From Acanthosoma haemorrhoidale (taxonomy: Eukaryota > Arthropoda > Insecta > Hemiptera > Acanthosomatidae): DNA of 64,000 nt. The translations under genes were made by a program, and so were the position numbers. Shown piece after piece: positions 22,762-32,673 of the stretch (position 1 is the stretch's first letter; every line of letters begins with the position of its first letter). Below the pieces are notes generated by a model that was not told the origin of the DNA, did no database searches, and saw only the letters and a list, made by a program, of their open reading frames with translations. The DNA is taken from assembly GCA_930367205.1 (NCBI GenBank), contig OV884011.1:167163226-167227225 (forward strand), in the 5' to 3' direction.

Positions 22762-23539
22762 TGGTTACCCTAGCCCTGGTGATAAAGTGAGGGTTGTTTG
22801 AGTAGACCTGGACAATCGTTTCATGACGGCTTTACTATCTGACTCTATTTTTCGATAGGTATGTGCCCCGATAGTGCACTATGTTCAGGAGAAGAGGCAT
22901 AGGGTAGGTAGGTAGTGTGGTCTTGGAATGACCACAAATTCACACTCGGTATCTGAGGGTAGGCGAAATCCGTCCGGATCCCAAAGGCGAGTGTGAACCG
23001 GAGAGAGGCAGACTGAATTGTCGCGGGAAACACTGCTTGGTAAGTTTTCGGGGCCACGACAACCGTTGTCCACTAGGGAGAGGTCACTCCCAAAGAGGTG
23101 CTAGATTTAGCGAGACGAATGCAGAGATTCCCACTAGGAAGGTGTGGTGTCTGACGTCGGACTAAAACGTAGCGAGGCGAGGAGAAAAAGAGATGCAGAG
23201 GTTTTTCATAAAGATGCAGCAGGTTTAGAGTTTCAAGCGGGGGTAGCCACGAGTCGGTAGTTGCCAGGATAATGATATACAGGACCCAAATCGCCGGGTT
23301 TAAATACCCAGCTAGCCTTGCCCGCAGCCAATAAGCATCGCTAATGTAGTACCCAATGATGTGGCTTTCCTTTGTTCCTGACAGAGCCGGGAGGCTCTCC
23401 CGGTGGTTGGGTCTTATACCTGCTTGACAGCTGGTGTCCCGGCTCATATAACTAATTGGCTCCCCGCATATTTTATTGTTTACCACATTTACAATGATTT
23501 ATATTTTGATCATGTTATTTACATTTGTTTACAATATAT
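22762..23539 (-). mobile_element. Solo LTR (family S, subtype 1), main part, interrupted and truncated
   Basis: Matches the LTR at 17702-18576 in inverse orientation. It begins at the equivalent of the GTTACCCTAGCCC block, so the last 28 or so bases of the LTR (down to CCCGACA) are missing. It carries the GGATCCCAAAGGCGAGTGTG block and runs to 23539, where a tandem retroelement interrupts it. The remaining 54 bases continue at 29082-29135 and end AGCGGTCGCTACA, the inverse of the normal TGTAGCGACC start. The 137-codon and shorter frames here (for example 23073-23486) are not genes. Confidence 0.85.
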
Positions 23540-24151
23540 TGAAACCTACCTCATTTTCTACCATTCTATTTTTCTAATTTAATAGATCAATTGACCTTAA
23601 CTAATTTGGTAGGTCCGTCATGAGATCTTTAATTCAACTTGTTTTTATGTCTTCGACATAGGAAATTATCCCGATTGAATCGCCCGATCTCAAGGCTAAT
23701 GTTATAGTTATTAATAAATTGAGAAACTGGGAATTGTGAAATATATACAAGTAAACTGGTTATAACAAATAATTATAATTATAAATAGTGCTGACATTAT
23801 TTATATAAAAAAATATTCAATTCCTTTTGAACAAGGATAGTTACTACTAATTAGTTATATAAAAAAAATGATAATTGAGCTCAATCTCTTTTTAATGGAT
23901 CCATAATAAAAAAACAATATCTATATCACCCAATCGATGATATCCGTGTAACCTTCTTCTTCTTTTTCTTCTTCTCCTCTGCTTGTGTTGATGACCGTCA
24001 ACGGAACGGGAGCTTGCTCTGCTTTGCTCTCTGGCTCTTGGCTAAGACTGACCCTTTTATCCCATCCCCACTCCTAAGAGCATAAGGGCAGATGCTGGAC
24101 AAAGTGGGAGGGTGGCTGGTCATGATATTCTCAAATATCATGAATGTTACA
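23540..24151 (-). repeat. LTR 3 of the tandem retroelement (3' LTR in sense)
   Basis: 612 bp, TG...CA on the - strand. The outer edge contains a perfect 10-bp hairpin, TCATGATATT with loop CTCA and AATATCATGA. No difference from the other two LTRs was seen on reading. It is preceded in sense by the purine-rich tract at 24152-24165. Confidence 0.9.
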
Positions 24152-24919
24152 ATTGCCTTCCCTTATAAATAAAAAAAATTTATGAAAAAAAATTTTTTTT
24201 TTTTTTTTTTAAGTGGATCCACAATATTATGTTGCTGCGTTCGGTTTGTTGAATTGGTTGTTTATAACGGGTGTTGAAATTTTACAAAGTTTATAGTAAT
24301 AATAGTTCAAATTTTGCAAGGTTTTAAATTGCTTGAAAAGCGTACAAGTTGTTTTAATTTTTTTTTTTTTTTTAACTAAATTATTATGCTAATTAGTATG
24401 GATTAGTTCGAAGGTACATTGTTTTATGGATCATAACGCGATTTGGAAAACATTTGTTGAAAAGACGGTTGAGTGTGATTAGTAATACATATTGGTTTTT
24501 AATTAAAATACTAGACAATTCTACTGGTAATTAGTAACAATAGAGAAAATTGTTGAGTGTGTGTGTGTGTGTGATTTGAATATTTTACCTGAGTGAAAAG
24601 ATAGTGTTTATAAAAAAAAACTATAAATGTTACAAAAAGATAGGGAGGTCGTTGTCGTGTATAAAATTGTATGAGCTCATTTTATTTCCTTGCTATAAAA
24701 TTAATTATAATGGACTTAAGCATTCAAAGAATATTTATGATCTGTTTTATAGATTAAGTGATAATGAAAGCAAAAACTTCACTTGCTGATAATTCCATAG
24801 ACTTTACTAGGGTCAATACTTCTAATAATAGTTTTGTTTTTGTTTGTATAAACTTCTAAAGTTTATGTGTCATCCGATCAGTATTATTTTCATTTAATAA
24901 TGAAAATAATAAAAGAAAA

Positions 24920-25855
24920 CTATAATTTTTTTCTTTTTTTGAAGTCATATTGTATCGAACAAAAAACATCCCTGTAATTATTTTTAAATGCCTTCCATTC
25001 ATTAATTTTAATGTTGTTCAAATCAAACACGCAAAAAGGAATTTCATCAAGATGAGCTGGAATTTGAGATTCCAATTTCTTCATATCCAAAACTTTATTT
25101 TGAATTATTTTTAAATTTTTCACGTTATCGCTGGTTGTCTGCTGATGCTCTGTAATTTGATCTTTCAACGAAATCACTTCTCCTTTCTTGATATTCGCTG
25201 TATCTTCTAACTCTGAAAATTTATTTTCCAACAAACTCATATTATTCTCATCGTCAAGCTTTATTAGATCATGTTGACGTGAGGTACACTCATCATTGTT
25301 ATCTGCAATCTTCTGTTCATCCTCCAATGACGTCATTTTCTCTTCATTATCCTTAATTGAATATAAGCTAAGATCTGTCTGACAATTAGCATCAACTAGT
25401 TGTGACTTTGTTAAATTTATTTTTTCATGATCTGTCGTATTTTTCAATAGAATGATTTCTTCTTTTAATTTTGAATTTACATTATTATTTACTTGGAGTG
25501 TTCTCTCCTCACAAATTCGCAATTGTCTATCTAATTCATAGTTTACATCCGTGTAACCTTGTTCGAATTTAGCCGATCTTCCCGATTTTATTTCTTCCCT
25601 TAATTGATCAAACTTCCCGATCAACTCTTTTTGTTCTTTAATTGCGTTTGATTGACTGTTTAATTTTTCGTTTATTTCTTTGTTATTTTCTTTAAGTGCG
25701 TTAAATTGACTGTTTATTTGGGCAAGGATTAGTTGTAACATCTTGGCATGATTTATCGTGGGTTCGGGGTCGGGGGCTGAGGGGTCTCCTTTAGAGGCTG
25801 GGTTTGACCCAACCCCAGTACCTGAGTCTGACCCACACATGTTTGTGTTCGTCAT
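24920..25855 (-). CDS. Gag-like coiled-coil protein, copy 1 of 2
   Basis: A 311-codon frame starting with ATG about 150 bases after the primer-binding-like site, the position expected of gag. The first 35 residues are Ser/Gly/Pro-rich (GSDSGTGVGSNPASKGDPSA). Residues about 38-260 are rich in Leu, Lys, Glu, Asn and Gln with heptad-like spacing, suggesting a long coiled coil. Residues about 268-300 (EIPFCVFDLNN, NEWKAFKNNYRDVF) recall the start of capsid-like domains in insect retroelement gag proteins (a hydrophobic stretch, then W..F...Y), but I cannot assign a family with confidence. The frame stops in an A-rich run (KKRKKL). There is no CCHC zinc knuckle and no pol. The product may assemble or recruit, with the enzyme supplied by a relative. 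Confidence 0.6.
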   Translation of the reverse strand: MTNTNMCGSDSGTGVGSNPASKGDPSAPDPEPTINHAKMLQLILAQINSQFNALKENNKEINEKLNSQSNAIKEQKELIGKFDQLREEIKSGRSAKFEQGYTDVNYELDRQLRICEERTLQVNNNVNSKLKEEIILLKNTTDHEKINLTKSQLVDANCQTDLSLYSIKDNEEKMTSLEDEQKIADNNDECTSRQHDLIKLDDENNMSLLENKFSELEDTANIKKGEVISLKDQITEHQQTTSDNVKNLKIIQNKVLDMKKLESQIPAHLDEIPFCVFDLNNIKINEWKAFKNNYRDVFCSIQYDFKKRKKL

Positions 25856-25985
25856 TTGTGTCTGTGTTTGTGTAACAAATGTTAAATTAGAAGAAAAATA
25901 TAATATGTTTGTAAATAGTTCTAGTTATTATTCTAACATGCAATACCTCACAATTCCTTTGGTTTCTTTAGAATTTTTGAAGTTA

Positions 25986-26004
25986 ATCCCGGAGCGGCCC
26001 CCAT
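25986..26004 (-). promoter_or_regulatory. Candidate primer-binding site, copy 1
   Basis: One base after the LTR end (sense -), TGGGGGCCGCTCCGGGAT would pair with a tRNA 3' end in CCA. The complement resembles the 3' part of some eukaryotic tRNAs (proline-like), but the exact tRNA cannot be fixed without a search. Confidence 0.5.
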
Positions 26005-26616
26005 TGAAACCTACCTCATTTTCTACCATTCTATTTTTCTAATTTAATAGATCAATTGACCTTAACTAATTTGGTAGGTCCGTCATGAGATCTTTAATTC
26101 AACTTGTTTTTATGTCTTCGACATAGGAAATTATCCCGATTGAATCGCCCGATCTCAAGGCTAATGTTATAGTTATTAATAAATTGAGAAACTGGGAATT
26201 GTGAAATATATACAAGTAAACTGGTTATAACAAATAATTATAATTATAAATAGTGCTGACATTATTTATATAAAAAAATATTCAATTCCTTTTGAACAAG
26301 GATAGTTACTACTAATTAGTTATATAAAAAAAATGATAATTGAGCTCAATCTCTTTTTAATGGATCCATAATAAAAAAACAATATCTATATCACCCAATC
26401 GATGATATCCGTGTAACCTTCTTCTTCTTTTTCTTCTTCTCCTCTGCTTGTGTTGATGACCGTCAACGGAACGGGAGCTTGCTCTGCTTTGCTCTCTGGC
26501 TCTTGGCTAAGACTGACCCTTTTATCCCATCCCCACTCCTAAGAGCATAAGGGCAGATGCTGGACAAAGTGGGAGGGTGGCTGGTCATGATATTCTCAAA
26601 TATCATGAATGTTACA
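26005..26616 (-). repeat. LTR 2 of the tandem retroelement (shared middle LTR)
   Basis: 612 bp. It serves as 3' LTR of the right unit and 5' LTR of the left unit. No difference from LTR 1 and LTR 3 was seen on reading. Confidence 0.9.
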
Positions 26617-27384
26617 ATTGCCTTCCCTTATAAATAAAAAAAATTTATGAAAAAAAATTTTTTTTTTTTTTTTTTAAGTGGATCCACAATATTATGTTGC
26701 TGCGTTCGGTTTGTTGAATTGGTTGTTTATAACGGGTGTTGAAATTTTACAAAGTTTATAGTAATAATAGTTCAAATTTTGCAAGGTTTTAAATTGCTTG
26801 AAAAGCGTACAAGTTGTTTTAATTTTTTTTTTTTTTTTAACTAAATTATTATGCTAATTAGTATGGATTAGTTCGAAGGTACATTGTTTTATGGATCATA
26901 ACGCGATTTGGAAAACATTTGTTGAAAAGACGGTTGAGTGTGATTAGTAATACATATTGGTTTTTAATTAAAATACTAGACAATTCTACTGGTAATTAGT
27001 AACAATAGAGAAAATTGTTGAGTGTGTGTGTGTGTGTGATTTGAATATTTTACCTGAGTGAAAAGATAGTGTTTATAAAAAAAAACTATAAATGTTACAA
27101 AAAGATAGGGAGGTCGTTGTCGTGTATAAAATTGTATGAGCTCATTTTATTTCCTTGCTATAAAATTAATTATAATGGACTTAAGCATTCAAAGAATATT
27201 TATGATCTGTTTTATAGATTAAGTGATAATGAAAGCAAAAACTTCACTTGCTGATAATTCCATAGACTTTACTAGGGTCAATACTTCTAATAATAGTTTT
27301 GTTTTTGTTTGTATAAACTTCTAAAGTTTATGTGTCATCCGATCAGTATTATTTTCATTTAATAATGAAAATAATAAAAGAAAA

Positions 27385-28320
27385 CTATAATTTTTTTCTT
27401 TTTTTGAAGTCATATTGTATCGAACAAAAAACATCCCTGTAATTATTTTTAAATGCCTTCCATTCATTAATTTTAATGTTGTTCAAATCAAACACGCAAA
27501 AAGGAATTTCATCAAGATGAGCTGGAATTTGAGATTCCAATTTCTTCATATCCAAAACTTTATTTTGAATTATTTTTAAATTTTTCACGTTATCGCTGGT
27601 TGTCTGCTGATGCTCTGTAATTTGATCTTTCAACGAAATCACTTCTCCTTTCTTGATATTCGCTGTATCTTCTAACTCTGAAAATTTATTTTCCAACAAA
27701 CTCATATTATTCTCATCGTCAAGCTTTATTAGATCATGTTGACGTGAGGTACACTCATCATTGTTATCTGCAATCTTCTGTTCATCCTCCAATGACGTCA
27801 TTTTCTCTTCATTATCCTTAATTGAATATAAGCTAAGATCTGTCTGACAATTAGCATCAACTAGTTGTGACTTTGTTAAATTTATTTTTTCATGATCTGT
27901 CGTATTTTTCAATAGAATGATTTCTTCTTTTAATTTTGAATTTACATTATTATTTACTTGGAGTGTTCTCTCCTCACAAATTCGCAATTGTCTATCTAAT
28001 TCATAGTTTACATCCGTGTAACCTTGTTCGAATTTAGCCGATCTTCCCGATTTTATTTCTTCCCTTAATTGATCAAACTTCCCGATCAACTCTTTTTGTT
28101 CTTTAATTGCGTTTGATTGACTGTTTAATTTTTCGTTTATTTCTTTGTTATTTTCTTTAAGTGCGTTAAATTGACTGTTTATTTGGGCAAGGATTAGTTG
28201 TAACATCTTGGCATGATTTATCGTGGGTTCGGGGTCGGGGGCTGAGGGGTCTCCTTTAGAGGCTGGGTTTGACCCAACCCCAGTACCTGAGTCTGACCCA
28301 CACATGTTTGTGTTCGTCAT
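27385..28320 (-). CDS. Gag-like coiled-coil protein, copy 2 of 2
   Basis: Identical at protein level to the frame at 24920-25855 and displaced by exactly 2465 bp. Same Ser/Gly/Pro-rich start, long predicted coiled coil and stop in an A-rich run. The complete match means either a very recent tandem event, sequence homogenisation, or an assembly duplication. Confidence 0.6.
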   Translation of the reverse strand: MTNTNMCGSDSGTGVGSNPASKGDPSAPDPEPTINHAKMLQLILAQINSQFNALKENNKEINEKLNSQSNAIKEQKELIGKFDQLREEIKSGRSAKFEQGYTDVNYELDRQLRICEERTLQVNNNVNSKLKEEIILLKNTTDHEKINLTKSQLVDANCQTDLSLYSIKDNEEKMTSLEDEQKIADNNDECTSRQHDLIKLDDENNMSLLENKFSELEDTANIKKGEVISLKDQITEHQQTTSDNVKNLKIIQNKVLDMKKLESQIPAHLDEIPFCVFDLNNIKINEWKAFKNNYRDVFCSIQYDFKKRKKL

Positions 28321-28450
28321 TTGTGTCTGTGTTTGTGTAACAAATGTTAAATTAGAAGAAAAATATAATATGTTTGTAAATAGTTCTAGTTATTATTCTA
28401 ACATGCAATACCTCACAATTCCTTTGGTTTCTTTAGAATTTTTGAAGTTA

Positions 28451-28469
28451 ATCCCGGAGCGGCCCCCAT
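28451..28469 (-). promoter_or_regulatory. Candidate primer-binding site, copy 2
   Basis: Second copy of the TGG-starting site, directly after LTR 1 in the sense direction, identical to that at 25986-26004. Confidence 0.5.
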
Positions 28470-29081
28470 TGAAACCTACCTCATTTTCTACCATTCTATT
28501 TTTCTAATTTAATAGATCAATTGACCTTAACTAATTTGGTAGGTCCGTCATGAGATCTTTAATTCAACTTGTTTTTATGTCTTCGACATAGGAAATTATC
28601 CCGATTGAATCGCCCGATCTCAAGGCTAATGTTATAGTTATTAATAAATTGAGAAACTGGGAATTGTGAAATATATACAAGTAAACTGGTTATAACAAAT
28701 AATTATAATTATAAATAGTGCTGACATTATTTATATAAAAAAATATTCAATTCCTTTTGAACAAGGATAGTTACTACTAATTAGTTATATAAAAAAAATG
28801 ATAATTGAGCTCAATCTCTTTTTAATGGATCCATAATAAAAAAACAATATCTATATCACCCAATCGATGATATCCGTGTAACCTTCTTCTTCTTTTTCTT
28901 CTTCTCCTCTGCTTGTGTTGATGACCGTCAACGGAACGGGAGCTTGCTCTGCTTTGCTCTCTGGCTCTTGGCTAAGACTGACCCTTTTATCCCATCCCCA
29001 CTCCTAAGAGCATAAGGGCAGATGCTGGACAAAGTGGGAGGGTGGCTGGTCATGATATTCTCAAATATCATGAATGTTACA
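28470..29081 (-). repeat. LTR 1 of the tandem retroelement (5' LTR in sense)
   Basis: 612 bp. It starts (sense -) with TGTAACATTC at 29081 and ends GGTTTCA at 28470. It borders the interrupted host LTR at 29082. Confidence 0.9.
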
Positions 29082-29135
29082 ATATATACAACAGAGTATA
29101 GAGTGATTTATCTTATTTAGTTAGCGGTCGCTACA
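29082..29135 (-). mobile_element. Solo LTR (family S, subtype 1), remaining end
   Basis: 54 bases ending AGCGGTCGCTACA. They complete the LTR whose main part is 22762-23539; the two parts join with the (AT)4 seen in the uninterrupted copy at 17702. Confidence 0.85.
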
Positions 29136-29251
29136 AAAGTTGATGGGGCTCACCTTTTTGATCAAATTTAAAAGTAACTTACATACTACTTCTTAACCTA
29201 ATTTTTCCCCGGCAGTCTGTTGCCATCGATGCGGGAAAGGTGTTGGGGTCC
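29136..29251 (-). mobile_element. LINE family A, upstream part of the split copy
   Basis: 3' untranslated sequence, sense - strand, with CATCGATGGCAACAGACTG and AAAAAGGTGAGCCCCATCA, stopping at the LTR boundary. It matches the neighbouring family A copy at 29345-29465 closely. Together with 22592-22761 it is the oldest layer of the nest. Confidence 0.75.
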
Positions 29252-29813
29252 ATTTTTTTATTTCATAGCCCATTTAAATTTACAGATAATTATATATAAT
29301 TATAGATCCTCCGATTTATTTATATCCTATTTATTAACTAACTAATAAAGGTGATGGGACTCACCTTTTTGATCAAACTTAAAACTAACTTACATACTGA
29401 TTCTTAACCTAATTTTTCCCTGACAGTCTCTTGCCATCGATACGGGAGGGGCAGTGGGGTCATAATGTTAAACACTGGGTTGGTCAGGTGCTGCCACAAG
29501 TCAAAAAACTAGATGTATCTCCGGTGCATGAACTCAACCACCGACGGCACACCAAGCAACGGGTGTAGGTCGGCGTTCTTTAACCTCTCGAGAGAGGTAT
29601 GTCGGACCACTTTTCGCATGATCCCATTCTGGAAATGTTGGGGACATTTGGCTGTATTGTCAGTCAAGTGGGTAAATAGCGGGGCACCGTACAGCAAAGC
29701 TGGCCGGAGGACACATTTATAGATCATCAGTTTAAGACGAAGCGACAGGTTGGGTGAAGTTAGCAAGTGCGATAGCCGGTAAGACTTGTGTCGTACTTTT
29801 TCTATTTTATTAC

Positions 29814-29818
<5 letters not shown>
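29252..29818 (-). pseudogene. LINE family A, 3' half of ORF2 and 3' UTR
   Basis: The sense - strand reads NKIEKVRHKSYRLSHLLTSP, then LRLKLMIYKCVLRPALLYG, FQNGIMRKVVRHTSLERL and LHPLLGVPSVVEF, the C-terminal thumb region of a Jockey-group reverse transcriptase. A 3' untranslated tail follows, ending GGGCTATG and an A-rich run at 29252-29262. A stop codon follows HRRYI although similarity continues. At 29819 the copy is cut by insertion of LINE family B. Confidence 0.8.
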
Positions 29819-29819
<1 letters not shown>

Positions 29820-29848
<29 letters not shown>

Positions 29849-32148
29849 CCTTAGCTCTCAAACTTATAAAATAGGATGTGGGAAAAATAAAGGAAAATTA
29901 TTTTGGGCTAATGAGTGCCTTTCACTAAGGGGAGTCCCCCATTTGAAGGGTGTATGAGAAGGATATAGGGTGTGGAATGCCTGAAGGAGGCGGATGGATT
30001 CGGGAAGGTAGTGAGAGTCTACCGAGGGTGGAGCCTAGGGGTACCTAGGCAATGGTTTGTAGTCGGCAAGGTCAAGCCTGGCCCGCCCCGGCAGGGGGCT
30101 GAAATAAGTCGGCCACTCGGCCGGAAGGTCTACCCTGCTTAAACAGGTAGATGGGGTCTTGTAGCTTCGGTTGAGTCGGCCGGGAGATCGGCCTCGATAT
30201 CTCGGCTGGGTGTAGTTCGTTCAGTCATCGGGTTCAATGACGTCGATCATCCTCCAGGCTTCGGCGGTCCAGCAGTGCTTCCATCTGACGGGCATTGGTG
30301 GTGGTTGAAGGTCGGAGAATAGTGGGTTGTGGCTATGTCTGAGTGAGTCAAAAAATTTGATGTGCCTTCTCTTGATAAAATCTTGAATGGTGAGCACTTC
30401 AAATTTTTTATGCATCTCGTCTGCCTTCATTCGGTCGAACGGGGTGTGTTTGAGGGAGGTGCGGAGAACTCTGTTCTGAAATTGCTGGAGCGTTTTGAGA
30501 GTGTTGGGAGTCAGATACTTGAAGAGAGGGGTCCCATACATCAAAGCAGGTCTTAGGACGCTCTGGTATATCAGCAGCTTGAGGCGTACCGATAAAGCCG
30601 GGCTGTGAAGTAGGTGTCCGAGGCTGAAGAATTTCTTCCTAACACTCTTTAATTTCTTGCCGAGATGCGTTGTGAACGACAAGTGCCTACCGAGGGTAAT
30701 CCCGAGGTAGCACAGCTTGTTGCTTACAGGGCACTCTTTGCTGCCTAAGACGAAGGATTTCGGGAGCTTCTTTTTTCCGGATTTGTAACTGAATATAATT
30801 CCTTGCGTCTTGGCCGGGTTGACTTGAATGTGGACGGCATCGAGTTTCTCGGAGATCCATTGACTAGCACTCTCAGCGAATTTCAGGGCTCTGGAGGGAT
30901 TGATGCTAGTGCTGTAAACACCTATATCGTCTGCATACGCGGATACCTCGCAGTTGGGGTACGAGGCTCCTACGATGTGGGCGGTGTAAATGTTGAACAG
31001 CAGGGGGGCTAGCACCGATCCTTGGGGGACACCGGCAGTGTAGTTTCTTCGGGTCGTAGATGTAGTGCCTATACGAACCGAAAAAGTTCTGCCTGTAAGG
31101 TAGGATCTTATCAGGTTCTGCAGCTGATCCGAGAATTCGTATTCCCTCAGACGTTGGAGTAGGATGTAGTGGTCCACAGAGTCGAAAGCTTTCGAACAGT
31201 CCAGAGAAATCATAGCGGTAGCTCTGTTGCTCCGAACGTTTGATGCGACGTGGTGTTGCAATCTCACCAGGTTGTTGTTCGCGCTTAAGCCTGTGCTGAA
31301 ACCAGTCTGCTCTGGTGGGATGACTTCTTGTGACTCGCAGTGCCCGGAGAGATGTACGTGGATGATTCTCTCGAACAGCTTCGAGAGTTGAGTCAGCAGA
31401 CTGATGGGGCGGTAATGAGATGGCTCATAACCGCTTTTTGCTGGTTTCAGAAGGGGGACCACTACAGCGTGCTTCCAGTTCTGGGGGAAATAGTGCAGCC
31501 TGAAGCAGGAGTTCAACACGTTCGTTATGAATGAGATTCCTTTCCTCGGCAGCTGCTTGAGTAGGATGTTCTGGATGGAACCCTGACCTGGGGTCTTCTT
31601 GCCGGTCGTTCTTCGAATGAATGCAGCGCATTGCCGGTGAGAGGTGTAGATTTCGGTAGTGGTAGGGAGGGTGGGGGAGGGGTGGTCGAGGGCTCCTATT
31701 GGCTGTCCCTGGCCACGACTGACTTCCTCATAATAGGCCGCCAAGATGTCCGCTTGTTCGGTGGTGGGAATGAACTGCCCGTTCACGGCCAGCCTTACAC
31801 CGTTCTTTTTGGACCTGCAGGTCTTCACAAGCTTCCACAATTGCTTGTGGTCACCGTGGAGACTGGTGAGGCGATCTTCCCAAATCGAATTTTTTCACTG
31901 GGCCATCAGGGACTTAACTTGGTTTGTGAGAGCATTTAAAACCGGTTTTAAGTCCCTGTTTTTGGTCCTAAACCACCTGTTCTTGATGTTATTACGCTGT
32001 CTAATCAGTTGTAGGATGTGATCCGGAGGTTTTCTCAGAGAAGGGGGCTTCGGAGAAAATTTCGGGATCGATGCATCGGCAGCTCGATCGATGACGTCCT
32101 GTAGCTGATAGATAGCGTAATCTATGTCCCAAGTGTGTCTCAGGGGCG
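29820..32148 (-). mobile_element. LINE family B, 5'-truncated insertion with poly(A) and target-site duplication
   Basis: The element runs from a 5' truncation at about 32148 down to a 29-base T run (29820-29848, the poly(A) tail in sense). The 9-bp direct repeat TACTAAAAT flanks it (29811-29819 and 32149-32157). Sense order: end of the endonuclease-RT linker, complete reverse transcriptase domain, thumb, stop at 30221, then a GC-rich 3' UTR of about 370 bp ending TTTGAGAGCTAAGG plus poly(A). The endonuclease domain is missing. Weak possible similarity continues past 32148, so the 5' limit is less sure than the 3' limit. Confidence 0.85.
30221..31840 (-). CDS. LINE reverse transcriptase (Jockey-group), nearly intact C-terminal ORF2
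   Basis: A 539-codon uninterrupted stretch encoding a non-LTR reverse transcriptase, the enzyme that copies LINE RNA into DNA at a nicked target. Motifs in order: HYRPISLL (143-149), PPEQTGF (175-181), SLDCSKAFDSVDH (212-224, catalytic Asp214), GVPQGSVLAPLLFNIY (270-285), AYADDIGVYS (301-310, catalytic Asp304-305), CYLGITL (377-383), then the thumb with RPALMYG and QQFQNRVLR. All three catalytic aspartates are present. The first codon is TTG and not a real start: the frame stays open upstream to a TGA at 31895-31897, and readable ORF2 sequence continues on its far side, so one nonsense codon breaks it. Without the endonuclease domain this copy is probably inactive but young. Confidence 0.92.
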   Translation of the reverse strand: MWKLVKTCRSKKNGVRLAVNGQFIPTTEQADILAAYYEEVSRGQGQPIGALDHPSPTLPTTTEIYTSHRQCAAFIRRTTGKKTPGQGSIQNILLKQLPRKGISFITNVLNSCFRLHYFPQNWKHAVVVPLLKPAKSGYEPSHYRPISLLTQLSKLFERIIHVHLSGHCESQEVIPPEQTGFSTGLSANNNLVRLQHHVASNVRSNRATAMISLDCSKAFDSVDHYILLQRLREYEFSDQLQNLIRSYLTGRTFSVRIGTTSTTRRNYTAGVPQGSVLAPLLFNIYTAHIVGASYPNCEVSAYADDIGVYSTSINPSRALKFAESASQWISEKLDAVHIQVNPAKTQGIIFSYKSGKKKLPKSFVLGSKECPVSNKLCYLGITLGRHLSFTTHLGKKLKSVRKKFFSLGHLLHSPALSVRLKLLIYQSVLRPALMYGTPLFKYLTPNTLKTLQQFQNRVLRTSLKHTPFDRMKADEMHKKFEVLTIQDFIKRRHIKFFDSLRHSHNPLFSDLQPPPMPVRWKHCWTAEAWRMIDVIEPDD

Positions 32149-32157
32149 TACTAAAAT

Positions 32158-32663
32158 GGAGTCCAATGTGTTAATATATTGAAAATATGTATCCATTGCC
32201 TGATGGATTCTACGTGAAGGGGCTACAGTTTCATTATTGTATTTGTTTAAAGTGGTAATGGTACGAACTGGGTGCGACGCTATGCAATGAATTTTTGGTT
32301 TGAATCAAGCGTAAGAGGTCCAACAATGATCAAACTCAAACACGTGGTCATGGCAGTTTATACCGGAAGTCAAAGAAACTGTTAGAAATATCTATACTAA
32401 ATTATTCATGTGTGTTATAAATAATAAAATCATATCCGGTCTATATAAAACTTTTTTTTTTAATTACTTTTAAACTCAGTATATTGTAGTGTTGTGTGCT
32501 TTTACACATGAAAAACTACTTATTAAGAACTACCATGCAATTACTGTAATTTCTATTCATATGCTACTACTTTGTACCACTCATACACAATCATACATAC
32601 TTTGTATCATAGGTACGCCGGCTTACTACTCGTACATAAACGGACTATTTATTATCTTGGGTG
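32158..32663. other. No recognisable gene
   Basis: Sequence after the LINE B insertion. It should be the 5' continuation of the interrupted LINE A copy if that copy extended this far, but no convincing reverse transcriptase motif is readable. Confidence 0.45.
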
Positions 32664-32673
32664 AAAAAAACTG

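Larger units (their letters stand above)
23540..29081 (-). mobile_element. Tandem gag-only LTR retroelement: LTR-internal-LTR-internal-LTR
   Basis: The block repeats with an exact 2465-bp period. Three 612-bp LTRs (23540-24151, 26005-26616, 28470-29081) alternate with two 1853-bp internal regions (24152-26004, 26617-28469). On the - strand each LTR starts TGTAACATTC and ends GGTTTCA. After the end of the second and third LTRs comes a TGG-starting primer-binding-like site, then a gag-like frame, a non-coding stretch, and a purine-rich AAGGGAAGGCAAT just before the next LTR. There is no protease, reverse transcriptase or integrase. The whole sits in an older solo LTR with ATAT on both sides; comparison with the uninterrupted LTR copy fits a 4-bp target duplication. 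The units look identical even in homopolymer lengths. Confidence 0.92.

Noticed and set aside
24604..24789. 61-codon + strand frame repeated at 27069-27254
   Set aside because: Starts with a non-ATG codon, AT-rich, lies in the non-coding part of the retroelement on the opposite strand.
25758..26042. 94-codon + strand frame repeated at 28223-28507
   Set aside because: Antisense to the start of the gag-like frame, the primer-binding site and the LTR edge; repeated only because the element is tandem.
23540..29081. CRISPR-like or satellite array because of the repeated block
   Set aside because: The repeat period contains complete LTRs, a primer-binding-like site, a purine tract and a gag-like frame, which identify a tandem retroelement.
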